From Candidatus Pacearchaeota archaeon (GTDB lineage: Archaea; Nanobdellota; Nanobdellia; Pacearchaeales; GW2011-AR1), in assembly GCA_002688335.1 (NCBI GenBank), contig NZCQ01000057.1, forward strand, positions 1-14,975: a DNA stretch of 14,975 bases. The letters are read 5' to 3'. Within the stretch, counting starts at the first letter, position 1. Every line of letters begins with the position of its first letter. The position numbers and the translations under genes are program-made. Under the pieces are notes generated by a model. It was not told the origin of the DNA and ran no database searches. It saw nothing but the letters and a program-made list of their open reading frames with translations. Positions 1-5,914 of the stretch are shown here, one piece after another.

Positions 1-1006
1 TCACGGAAGATTTCTCATACAAGGGGACACTTTCGATAACATCAGGATAAAGCGTCCCTTGAACCAAGTATGAAGCACCTTCAATCTTCCTAGCCTGCTC
101 TTGAAAAACATCAATAAATTCGTGACCAATAATTCTTCTTTTTTCGTCTGGATCTGAAACACCCTCTAATTTTAAAAGAAACCTTTCACCAGCATCAACA
201 AGGTTTATCCCCAAACCATAAGATTCAAGACTCCTCATAACTTCCGCTGCCTCATCTAATCTAAGTAAACCATTATCAACAAATATGGGATGATAATCTT
301 GTCCAACAATTTTATTAACTAAAACAGAAACTGACGAGGAATCAACACCTCCACTTATCCCCCCTACTCCAACCCGGCCCCTTAACCTTTCAGAAACATC
401 GCGAACAATTCTATCATAATCCTGGCTGGGATCCCAAGTTTTATCCGCTCCACATATTTCTATAAAATTATTCAAGATCTGCCTTCCATGATCTGTATGA
501 TCAACTTCAGGATGAAATTGCACAGCGTAAATATCACCATTTCTAAGTCCCGCGATATGGCCCTTGTCAGATCTAGCAATAACTTCGTAATCCGGAGGAG
601 GTTCATTCACGATATCTCCATGGCTCATCCAAACCTTTAGATTCGTTTCATTAATGCCTGGGATCAATAACCTATTATCCTTGAGCACATCAATTCTTGC
701 CTCTCCATACTCCCTATTCTCCGCAGAACTTATCTTTCCCCCGAAAATTTCTGTTAATAATTGCAATCCATAACAGATCCCCAAAACAGGAACTCCTAAT
801 TCAAATATTTCCTTGGAACACTTAGGAGCCTCAGAATCATAAACACTAAATTGACCACCAGAGAGAATAATTCCTTCCAAATCATCCTCCAGCACCTTAT
901 CTGCACTTGTATGAAAAGGTACTATCTCTGTATAAACGCCAAACTCCCTAATCCTTCGTGCAATATTTTGAGTCAACTGACTACCAAAATCCACTACTTT
1001 TATCAT
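1..1006 (-). CDS. guaA: GMP synthase (glutamine-hydrolysing), C-terminus cut by window edge
   Basis: Catalyses XMP + ATP + glutamine to GMP in purine biosynthesis. About 335 codons are visible from an ATG at 1006. Residues 1-190 form a class I glutamine amidotransferase domain with nucleophile C78 in GICYGLQ and the HPE dyad near residues 166-168. From about residue 210 comes the ATP-pyrophosphatase domain with the PP-loop SGGVDSS (about 219-225) and the GTLYPDVIES motif just before the edge. The missing part should be the rest of the synthetase domain and the dimerisation domain (usual total about 510 residues). Both activities sit on one chain, as in bacteria and eukaryotes, whereas many euryarchaea encode two subunits. 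A TATA-like TTTAAA centred about 25 bases upstream supports this start and a leaderless transcript. It follows the ureohydrolase-like gene on the same strand after 63 bases. Confidence 0.95.
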   Translation of the reverse strand, partial: MIKVVDFGSQLTQNIARRIREFGVYTEIVPFHTSADKVLEDDLEGIILSGGQFSVYDSEAPKCSKEIFELGVPVLGICYGLQLLTEIFGGKISSAENREYGEARIDVLKDNRLLIPGINETNLKVWMSHGDIVNEPPPDYEVIARSDKGHIAGLRNGDIYAVQFHPEVDHTDHGRQILNNFIEICGADKTWDPSQDYDRIVRDVSERLRGRVGVGGISGGVDSSSVSVLVNKIVGQDYHPIFVDNGLLRLDEAAEVMRSLESYGLGINLVDAGERFLLKLEGVSDPDEKRRIIGHEFIDVFQEQARKIEGASYLVQGTLYPDVIESVPLYEKSSV

Positions 1007-1027
1007 TATCTTGGGGCATAGTCAAAT

Positions 1028-1038
1028 CCATTTAAAAA
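1028..1038 (-). promoter_or_regulatory. TATA box of guaA
   Basis: On the minus strand the sequence reads TTTTTTTAAAT, with the TTTAAA centre about 25 bases upstream of the guaA ATG. That is the archaeal TATA-to-start distance, so the mRNA is probably leaderless. It lies in the 63-base gap downstream of the ureohydrolase-like gene, so guaA can be transcribed independently. Confidence 0.5.
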
Positions 1039-1069
1039 AACTATGGCATTAGAATGCATTTCAAGAATC

Positions 1070-1855
1070 TCAAACCATCTCCCCCAACAACCTTCCAGCA
1101 AGTTTCACACTCATCCCATTAATATCTTTTTTAGGATTTACTTCCACAATATCCCCACCCCTAAAATTCTCCAACAAACTTAAACGCTTAACAAAATAAA
1201 TCAGCTCCCTACTACTCAATCCCCCCGGTTCAAGATCATTAACCCCTGGAGCAAATGCTGGATCCAAAACCCTAACATCCAAACTCAAATAAAACCCCTC
1301 ACTATCCTTGGCCCTTTCCATAATCAAGTCACAAACCCCTTCTCTATCTTCCTGCAAAACATCCATTCCAATAATAACAACTCCATTTTCTTTCAAGTAA
1401 TCTCTATCTCCCATACTCAAATCCCTCACTCCAACTAAAATTATTCTTCTTCCATCAAACCCCTCATCAATCAGCTTTCTTAACCACCCCCCATTCCCTC
1501 CCTCTAAACTACAATCACATCTACCATCAAAAGCAATCAACAAACCACCCTCCTGTACTTTATCAAATCCCTTCAGGATTGAATAACTAATACTATGATC
1601 TCCCCCAATAAAAAAGGCCTTAGAATTTTTCTCAAAAATCTCCTTAGAGTTTTCAAAGATTAAATGATTAGCCTCATCAATATTTCCCAAATCAACATGA
1701 ATCTCTTCCAAATGAAACCTATCAAATTCTATTTCCACACCATTTTCTTTATTCTTAATCTCTTTTAAAGCATTCAAAATCAAAACTGGAGCTTCCTCAC
1801 AACCTTCTGCTTCATCAGAATCTATAAGCCTAACTCGAACAATCTCCATTACCAT
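1070..1855 (-). CDS. Ureohydrolase (arginase/agmatinase) fold protein with altered active site
   Basis: A 261-residue protein of normal length for the arginase/agmatinase superfamily, which hydrolyses guanidino compounds to urea with two Mn ions. Family landmarks are clear: GGDHS (84-88), the D-x-x-x-D strand (110-114), SLDVRVLDP (191-199), PGGLSSRE (210-217) and DIVEVNP (235-241). Several functional residues differ. The usual DAHxD reads D110-G-R112-C-D114, the usual SxDxD reads D193-V-R195, and the catalytic His of the SHGT-like loop appears to be N121. H87, D110, D114, D193 and E238 are kept. Arginine therefore replaces both ligands that would serve only the second metal. It may use one metal, act on another substrate, or be non-enzymatic. 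Two ATGs are possible (1855 and 1849). The TATA box centred near 1873 lies 24-25 bases from the second, which therefore fits a leaderless start better. Confidence 0.8.
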   Translation of the reverse strand: MVMEIVRVRLIDSDEAEGCEEAPVLILNALKEIKNKENGVEIEFDRFHLEEIHVDLGNIDEANHLIFENSKEIFEKNSKAFFIGGDHSISYSILKGFDKVQEGGLLIAFDGRCDCSLEGGNGGWLRKLIDEGFDGRRIILVGVRDLSMGDRDYLKENGVVIIGMDVLQEDREGVCDLIMERAKDSEGFYLSLDVRVLDPAFAPGVNDLEPGGLSSRELIYFVKRLSLLENFRGGDIVEVNPKKDINGMSVKLAGRLLGEMV

Positions 1856-1867
1856 TTAATCCAAAAC

Positions 1868-1878
1868 CTATTTAAATA
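1868..1878 (-). promoter_or_regulatory. TATA box of the ureohydrolase-like gene
   Basis: Minus-strand CTATTTAAATAG is centred near 1873, about 24-25 bases upstream of the ATG at 1849 and 18-19 upstream of the ATG at 1855. The spacing favours the second ATG as the leaderless start. Confidence 0.5.
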
Positions 1879-1928
1879 GCTTTTTCCTAAACATCATATG
1901 CAAAAAACACATAAGAATAGTTTTTTGG

Positions 1929-1959
1929 ATACCCAGAAAATGGAATATTTTCTGAGTAT
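1929..1959 (+). promoter_or_regulatory. 13-bp-arm palindrome upstream of the small membrane protein
   Basis: Arms ATACCCAGAAAAT (1929-1941) and ATTTTCTGAGTAT (1947-1959) are inverted repeats matching at 12 of 13 positions around a 5-base centre. The centre-right part (AATATTTT, 1944-1951) is also the best TATA candidate for the gene starting at 1986. It would place transcription start near 1970, just upstream of the Shine-Dalgarno site. An operator overlapping the TATA box is the favoured reading. If transcribed, it could instead fold as an mRNA hairpin. Confidence 0.45.
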
Positions 1960-1973
1960 GATAAAAAAGAGAA

Positions 1974-1982
1974 AGGAGGTGA
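1974..1982 (+). promoter_or_regulatory. Strong Shine-Dalgarno site
   Basis: AGGAGGTGA ends 3 bases before the ATG at 1986 and matches the whole anti-Shine-Dalgarno end of 16S rRNA. It fixes the start of the 50-residue protein. It is the only obvious strong ribosome-binding site in the window, where many other genes appear leaderless. Confidence 0.85.
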
Positions 1983-1985
1983 AAA

Positions 1986-2138
1986 ATGGATAAGTTAACT
2001 GCATGGATAGTTACAATCATCGGTATCTTGTTAGTACTTGCTCAACTAAATGTCCTATCGGCTTTAACTGCTTATAATGGTTGGTTGATTGCAATTGGTG
2101 TTCTTGTTGTAGGTATCAAGATGCTAATGCACAAATAA
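1986..2138 (+). CDS. 50-residue two-helix membrane protein
   Basis: The reading frame starts MDKLTAWIVTIIG and ends GIKMLMHK, then TAA. It contains two hydrophobic segments (about residues 7-20 and 32-46) joined by a short loop holding YNGW. It has no domain that I can assign. It is almost certainly real: the start is preceded at ideal spacing by the near-perfect ribosome-binding site AGGAGGTGA, the ORF is followed directly by long T tracts typical of archaeal termination, and a palindrome sits at its promoter. It is a monocistronic gene between two convergently or divergently placed minus-strand genes. The strong translation signal suggests an abundant membrane protein. Function unknown. Confidence 0.85.
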   Translation: MDKLTAWIVTIIGILLVLAQLNVLSALTAYNGWLIAIGVLVVGIKMLMHK

Positions 2139-2142
2139 AAAT

Positions 2143-2170
2143 CTTTTTTGTTTTTTTTATTGATTTTATT
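2143..2170 (+). terminator. T-tract terminator
   Basis: Two runs of T (6 and 8 bases) followed by TTTTATT start about 5 bases after the stop of the 50-residue protein. Archaeal RNA polymerase terminates on such oligo-T stretches without needing a hairpin. The opposite-strand M16 gene ends 28 bases further on. Confidence 0.65.
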
Positions 2171-2197
2171 ATTCTCTACTTCTTAATTTAACCTAAC

Positions 2198-3397
2198 TCA
2201 CTTAGGAACTAAAGCAACAAAACTGCTTCCAGAAATATTACTTAAATCCCTAACCTCCTGGAGTTTAATCTTAGAAATATTCTCATCATAATTATAATAA
2301 TTCTCAGCGTCTCCCCCCATTTCCTCTTGTAGTAATTCTATCATAGTTGAATCACATTTTTCCTTACTTATCATTCTCAATCCAATTAACCGCTCCTTAG
2401 CCTCACTCAAATCAGAATTCTTCAAATTCTTTAACTTTTTTATTTCTTTCATAACTATTTCCCTAACCTCCTTAACCTTGTCCTTTGTCGTTCCCACATA
2501 AATAACTTCATAAGCGTAATCCTTAGACTGTTCCAAATTTGTCTTAACAGCATAACACAAACCCCTCTTCTCTCTCACTTCTTGAAACAACCTACTACTC
2601 ATCCCTCCCCCCAAAATCCCATCAAAAACTTCTGCAGCATACCTGTTCTTTTCCAACAATGTAGGCATATGAAATCCAATCACTTCATGAGCCTGATCAA
2701 TCCCGCTCCGTTTTTCTATTTTTTCTCCGTTGCTTTTCTCAATCTGCAATTTAGGCAGATCCCCCTGAGTTTTTGGAAACTTCTTAGCTTCCCTTAAAAC
2801 ATTTTTTAGACTAGCATTGCCAACAACACAAAAGACAATATTATTCGTAGAATAAATATTCTTATGAACATCGATTATCTGATCCCTAGAAAGTCCTGAA
2901 ACAGTTTCATGATTTCCTGCAATAGACATATTAAATGGTTTTTTATATAACATCTCCTTAATCCCCTCAAGCACATGACTACTTGGATTATCATGATACA
3001 TTTTTATTTCCTCCAAAACAACCTTTCTCTCTCTTTCTAAAGCCTTGCCCTCAAAAACAGGATTTAAAACCAGATCTCTACTAATATCTGCTCCCAAACT
3101 AAAATGATTGCTAGGCATTTTATTCCAAAAACAAGTAATCTCCTCTCCAGTAAATGCATTCAAAATCCCCCCCTTACTTTCAACTTCTCCAGCTATATCA
3201 CTAACACTTCTCTTCTTCGTTCCTTTAAAAACTAAATGCTCTAAAAAATGAGCTATCCCCTTCATATCAACAGTTTCATGCTGAGCTCCAAACTTCACAC
3301 TACTAGAAACAGCAACAACCCCTCTTTCCCGCTTCTCAAACAAAACAGTAACCCCATTATTCAATCTTCTCCGATAAAAACCCACATCCTTACTCAT
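2198..3397 (-). CDS. M16B family zinc metallopeptidase (processing-peptidase-like)
   Basis: A 399-residue single-unit M16 peptidase, the usual size for the M16B subfamily, which works as a dimer forming a closed chamber that degrades or processes peptides. The inverted zinc motif HxxEH is H50-F-L-E53-H54, and the third zinc ligand lies in the downstream EE pair (E129/E130, motif VVLEEIKMYHDNP). The C-terminal half has the substrate-binding signature GGGMSSRLFQEVREKRGLCY. All catalytic residues are therefore present and it should be active. No signal peptide is evident, so it is probably cytoplasmic. A TATA-like TTTATTAAC centred about 25 bases upstream of the ATG overlaps the end of the preceding PIN toxin gene, so it can have its own promoter although it follows the toxin by only 30 bases. 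The exact substrate is unknown. Confidence 0.93.
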   Translation of the reverse strand: MSKDVGFYRRRLNNGVTVLFEKRERGVVAVSSSVKFGAQHETVDMKGIAHFLEHLVFKGTKKRSVSDIAGEVESKGGILNAFTGEEITCFWNKMPSNHFSLGADISRDLVLNPVFEGKALERERKVVLEEIKMYHDNPSSHVLEGIKEMLYKKPFNMSIAGNHETVSGLSRDQIIDVHKNIYSTNNIVFCVVGNASLKNVLREAKKFPKTQGDLPKLQIEKSNGEKIEKRSGIDQAHEVIGFHMPTLLEKNRYAAEVFDGILGGGMSSRLFQEVREKRGLCYAVKTNLEQSKDYAYEVIYVGTTKDKVKEVREIVMKEIKKLKNLKNSDLSEAKERLIGLRMISKEKCDSTMIELLQEEMGGDAENYYNYDENISKIKLQEVRDLSNISGSSFVALVPK

Positions 3398-3417
3398 TTC
3401 AAGAAATATGAAGACAA

Positions 3418-3428
3418 GTTAATAAAAC
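3418..3428 (-). promoter_or_regulatory. TATA box of the M16 peptidase gene
   Basis: Minus-strand TTTTATTAAC is centred about 25 bases upstream of the M16 ATG at 3397 and touches the stop codon of the upstream PIN gene. This suggests an independent leaderless transcript. Confidence 0.4.
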
Positions 3429-3808
3429 TATCTTATCAAAATAGCTTCCCTAAATTCCTTAAAATGTCTATCTCCAGTAACAATCTTGGCATTAATAGAC
3501 CTAGCAGCTTGCAGCAACAAACAGTCTGCAATTCCCATATCTTTAACTTTATTATAAATCTCGGCATGCAATAATCCTCCCTCCCTTGCCATAGAAGAAT
3601 TCAACTCCAAAATCTTAGAATTAGCAATGATAACCTTATAAGGCCCTTCAACATCTCCACCAATTCTTTTGATCTTACTAATAACTTCAGCAAGATTAAC
3701 CGATAAAGTATAAGATTCATTATTTTCTAATAATTTTTTGACCTTTTCACCTTCGTCACTTGCCCTAAAATACTCAATCCAAGCATAAGCATCTAAAATT
3801 ATTTTCAT
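3428..3808 (-). CDS. vapC: VapC-type PIN-domain toxin
   Basis: A 126-residue single PIN domain, a Mg-dependent endoribonuclease fold. The acidic site is complete: D6 (ILDAYAW), E41 (NLAEV), D95 (IADCLLLQAA) and D113 (VTGDRHF). The ATG overlaps the stop of the upstream AbrB-type antitoxin by four bases (ATGA), so the two are translationally coupled, the classical VapBC arrangement with the antitoxin first. The RNA target cannot be read from the sequence. Autoregulation by the VapBC complex through the repeat at 4022-4040 is likely. Confidence 0.92.
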   Translation of the reverse strand: MKIILDAYAWIEYFRASDEGEKVKKLLENNESYTLSVNLAEVISKIKRIGGDVEGPYKVIIANSKILELNSSMAREGGLLHAEIYNKVKDMGIADCLLLQAARSINAKIVTGDRHFKEFREAILIR

Positions 3809-4008
3809 TCTTCAAATTGACCCTTAAACTTATCTTCCTTGGTAAACAGTCCAATTCCCTTAAGCATCCCAAAACCATCTCTTTTTAATTTAGAAACATC
3901 TACCTCCACTAATTCTCCTTCCTGCAAAGATTTTTCCCTAACGATTTCCTTAGGGATCGTCACTACTAAAGACCCCCCAATAACTCTTGTCCTTGATAAA
4001 GATTTCAT
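3805..4008 (-). CDS. vapB: VapB-type antitoxin, AbrB/SpoVT swapped-hairpin fold
   Basis: A 67-residue protein whose N-terminal half matches the AbrB/MazE-like DNA-binding fold: a basic start (SLSRTRVIGGS), the LVVTIPKEIVRE core and the EGELVEVDVSKL strand. The C-terminal tail (about 47-67, ending FKGQFEE) would wrap the toxin and neutralise it. It is located directly upstream of the PIN toxin with an ATGA overlap. The short gap to the next gene upstream (42 bases) carries TATA-like sequences and an inverted repeat suited to autorepression. Confidence 0.9.
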   Translation of the reverse strand: MKSLSRTRVIGGSLVVTIPKEIVREKSLQEGELVEVDVSKLKRDGFGMLKGIGLFTKEDKFKGQFEE

Positions 4009-4021
4009 CTTATTATACTTT

Positions 4022-4040
4022 ATATAACACTAAGTTATAT
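4022..4040 (-). promoter_or_regulatory. Inverted repeat at the vapBC promoter
   Basis: ATATAAC and GTTATAT form perfect 7-bp arms around ACTAA. The repeat lies between a TTTAAATA TATA candidate (about 4039-4047) and the antitoxin ATG at 4008, covering the expected transcription start. This is a plausible operator for VapB/VapBC autorepression, although the sequence is AT-rich, so chance symmetry is possible. Confidence 0.4.
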
Positions 4041-4050
4041 TTAAATATTC

Positions 4051-4449
4051 CTAATCATCATATCCCTGCTCTCTCAACCAACCCATATATCTGTTCTTAA
4101 CAAGGGATTCATCATTACCACGCAATTTGCTTATGGGAGAAACCTCACCACATTCATATTGAGAAATATTCTGCTGTTTAATTTCTAATTCTCTAGCTAA
4201 CTCTCCCTGATTTAGGCCTGCTTTCTTTCTTATTTCTCTAGCTTTTTCATAATCAAAGTCTATAACATCTCCTAATTTCCTAATAACCCTATCCAAAGCC
4301 CTATACGCTTGCATTCTCTTTCCATAAGAAAAAGATCTAAAACTATCCCTTATGATACCAAAATACCCTTCCAATGTCTTAAATTGCAACTCATCAAGTT
4401 CAGATCTCTCATGATCATTCAATTCCTTTAATTTATCATCCAGATTCAT
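4051..4449 (-). CDS. XRE-family helix-turn-helix protein
   Basis: A protein of 132 residues from the ATG at 4449, or 147 from an ATG at 4494. The later start is preferred because it lies 7 bases after the stop of the upstream gene, whereas the longer form would overlap it by 38 bases. The N-terminal part is an alpha-helical charged region. The C-terminal part holds a Cro/C1-type HTH: AREIRKKAGLNQGELARELEI, then recognition helix KQQNISQYECGE. It ends with a short basic tail containing RYMGWLREQGYDD. The HTH sits at the C-terminus rather than the N-terminus, which is unusual for simple repressors. It forms a probable two-gene operon with the unknown 195-residue protein and is followed by vapBC. 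It could be a regulator of that operon or an antitoxin-like partner. Confidence 0.8.
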   Translation of the reverse strand: MNLDDKLKELNDHERSELDELQFKTLEGYFGIIRDSFRSFSYGKRMQAYRALDRVIRKLGDVIDFDYEKAREIRKKAGLNQGELARELEIKQQNISQYECGEVSPISKLRGNDESLVKNRYMGWLREQGYDD

Positions 4450-4456
4450 TTTGTTT

Positions 4457-5044
4457 TCAGATGAAACTAAGCATTCCTCTTGGTTCATATACATCGGCTA
4501 CAACTCTATAATCTCTTTGTGGCTTTATCATATTCCCAAGTTTTTTTATTTTATCAGAAGATCCATCAAATAATTCAATTTCAGAGGCTGTACTAACTAT
4601 CTCCATTATCGCTTCAACAGATAATTCAAACTGAGAGATCTCTCCTAATTTCCCCTTAACATCATAACATTTACTCCATCGATTAGTTATCCGGTTATGT
4701 ATGACTTTTTCTAACATACATGTCTCTTTTAAGAAGGAATTTGATTCTGGTTTTGGATCAGAGACCGGAATCTCCTCTAAATGAAAACTAAGGTGTGACG
4801 AAAGAAAACAGTGGCTGGACATATTAACCCCTAAACCACTTTTTGAGATCCCTAAATTATATTTTCCAACTGATTCCGGACCCCCCACATGTCTATATCC
4901 TTCATAATAGAATGCTAACAACAATTTTTCACCTCCAACACTCTTCAATCTCTCTAAACATAGACTACCAATATTGTTGTTTTCTTCAATAAAACTTTCT
5001 TCCCGCTCTTCATATGAAAGCCTAATATCATTGTATTTTGCCAT
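4457..5044 (-). CDS. Uncharacterised 195-residue protein
   Basis: I do not recognise this family. The protein is soluble and mixed alpha/beta in appearance, with no signal peptide or membrane segment. Visible landmarks are an N-terminal charged stretch (SYEEREESFIEE), a beta-like block around residues 38-75 (LLLAFYYEGYRHVGGPESVG), a His/Ser/Cys-rich patch near 76-90 (SSHCFLSSHLSFHLEE) and a C-terminal IKPQRDYRVVADVYEPRG. The start is well supported: a TTTTAAA TATA box is centred about 26 bases upstream of the ATG, giving a leaderless transcript. It is the first gene of an operon with the downstream HTH gene and is divergent from the TrmB-like gene, which shares an operator-like repeat with it. 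It is therefore the most likely target of that regulator. Confidence 0.75.
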   Translation of the reverse strand: MAKYNDIRLSYEEREESFIEENNNIGSLCLERLKSVGGEKLLLAFYYEGYRHVGGPESVGKYNLGISKSGLGVNMSSHCFLSSHLSFHLEEIPVSDPKPESNSFLKETCMLEKVIHNRITNRWSKCYDVKGKLGEISQFELSVEAIMEIVSTASEIELFDGSSDKIKKLGNMIKPQRDYRVVADVYEPRGMLSFI

Positions 5045-5066
5045 ATCTTTTTTCCTCTTAATGACC

Positions 5067-5073
5067 TTTTAAA
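5067..5073 (-). promoter_or_regulatory. TATA box of the 195-residue protein gene
   Basis: TTTAAA is centred at about 5070.5, about 26 bases upstream of the ATG at 5044. It is one half of a divergent promoter pair. Confidence 0.55.
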
Positions 5074-5076
5074 CAT

Positions 5077-5098
5077 TTGTTGTAACTAAAAACAACAA
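5077..5098. promoter_or_regulatory. Operator-like inverted repeat between divergent promoters
   Basis: TTGTTGT (5077-5083) and ACAACAA (5092-5098) are perfect inverted 7-mers with an 8-base spacer. Their centre (5087.5) is exactly midway between the two divergent TATA boxes centred near 5070.5 and 5104.5. This is a natural binding site for the adjacent TrmB-like regulator to control itself and the opposite operon. Confidence 0.6.
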
Positions 5099-5100
5099 CT

Positions 5101-5108
5101 TTTTAAAT
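5101..5108 (+). promoter_or_regulatory. TATA box of the TrmB-like gene
   Basis: TTTTAAAT has its TTTAAA centre about 25 bases upstream of the ATG at 5129, consistent with a leaderless mRNA. Confidence 0.55.
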
Positions 5109-5128
5109 CAAAGTTTATTAGCAATTAA

Positions 5129-5845
5129 ATGAAATTTATAGAAGAATTAAAAGAAATAGGGTTGTCAGACAGGGGGTCTAAAGTATATCTAGCCTTGCTT
5201 AAGAAATCTCCTATCAGCGGAGGAGATCTTTCCAAATTCTTGTCTATGGACAGAACACACACATACAATATCTTAAGAAATCTCATTAACAAAGGACTCG
5301 CAAGTTCGATTATCAAAAATAAAAAAACATTATTCCAAGCTAATTCACCAAAAAACCTATTTAATCACATAAAAAAGAAAGAGAATGTCATAAGAGAGAT
5401 ATTGCCGGGTTTAGAATCATTAAAAAAAGAAACCATAATTAAACCAAATGTAGCCATCTTAGAAGGAAAATCAGGAATAAGAACTATTCTGAGAGAGCTT
5501 TTCGAATCAAATACTAATGAGGTTCTTGTGTTTGGAGGCACAGGAAAAAGTTACGAAATATTAAAATATGAGATGGGTCATCACGAGAAAAGAACACAAA
5601 AACAAAAAATAAAAGGCAAAATCATAACTAGTTCAGAATTATCTGGAAAACTATTTACAAAATTACCTAATTTTAAAATCAAATACATCAAAGAACTAAC
5701 CAACACCTCTACGATGATTTTCGGAAACAAAATATCAATCAATGTCTTTGAAGATAAACCCTTCATAATACTAATTGATAACAAATCCGTAGCCCAAAGT
5801 TATAAAAAATATTTTAGATATCTGTGGAGAGCTGCAAAAAGATAA
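5129..5845 (+). CDS. TrmB-family transcriptional regulator
   Basis: A 238-residue regulator of typical TrmB-like architecture. Residues about 3-75 form a winged helix-turn-helix (EELKEIGLSDRGSKVYLALL, then ISGGDLSKFLSMDRTHTYNILRNL, then the wing around GLASSIIKNKKTLFQA). A helical linker (about 73-103) follows, and then a C-terminal TrmB/PLD-like ligand or dimerisation domain starting with ILEGKSGIRTILREL (110-124) and VLVFGGTG (132-139). TrmB proteins are archaeal repressors or activators that usually sense sugars, but no sugar genes are nearby, so the effector is unknown. The start is fixed by a TATA box 25 bases upstream. The gene is divergent from the 195-residue-protein operon and shares a symmetric repeat with it. 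A perfect 18-bp inverted repeat follows the gene. Confidence 0.9.
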   Translation: MKFIEELKEIGLSDRGSKVYLALLKKSPISGGDLSKFLSMDRTHTYNILRNLINKGLASSIIKNKKTLFQANSPKNLFNHIKKKENVIREILPGLESLKKETIIKPNVAILEGKSGIRTILRELFESNTNEVLVFGGTGKSYEILKYEMGHHEKRTQKQKIKGKIITSSELSGKLFTKLPNFKIKYIKELTNTSTMIFGNKISINVFEDKPFIILIDNKSVAQSYKKYFRYLWRAAKR

Positions 5846-5873
5846 CTCACAACCTACAAAACCCTAAAACCAT

Positions 5874-5914
5874 TTCTTATTTCCTTTAAATTATCGATTT
5901 AAAGGAAATAAGAA
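5874..5914. repeat. Perfect 18-bp inverted repeat between convergent genes
   Basis: Arms TTCTTATTTCCTTTAAAT (5874-5891) and its exact complement (5897-5914) flank the 5-base loop TATCG. The repeat begins 28 bases after the TrmB-like stop codon and ends at the base next to the stop codon of the convergent amidotransferase gene. It could act as a two-way terminator or mRNA 3'-end hairpin, or be a dispersed repeat unit. Confidence 0.8.

Noticed and set aside
1046..1057. GCATT-AG-AATGC inverted repeat upstream of the guaA TATA box
   Set aside because: The arms are only 5 bp and the region is short, so chance is likely without comparative support.
2582..2797. Plus-strand open frames opposite the M16, aminopeptidase and other minus-strand genes
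   Set aside because: They mirror well-conserved genes on the opposite strand, have pyrimidine-rich low-complexity translations and no promoter or ribosome-binding site.
4450..4494. N-terminal extension of the XRE protein from the ATG at 4494
   Set aside because: It would overlap the upstream gene by 38 bases. The ATG at 4449 lies 7 bases after that gene's stop and keeps the whole helical and HTH region.
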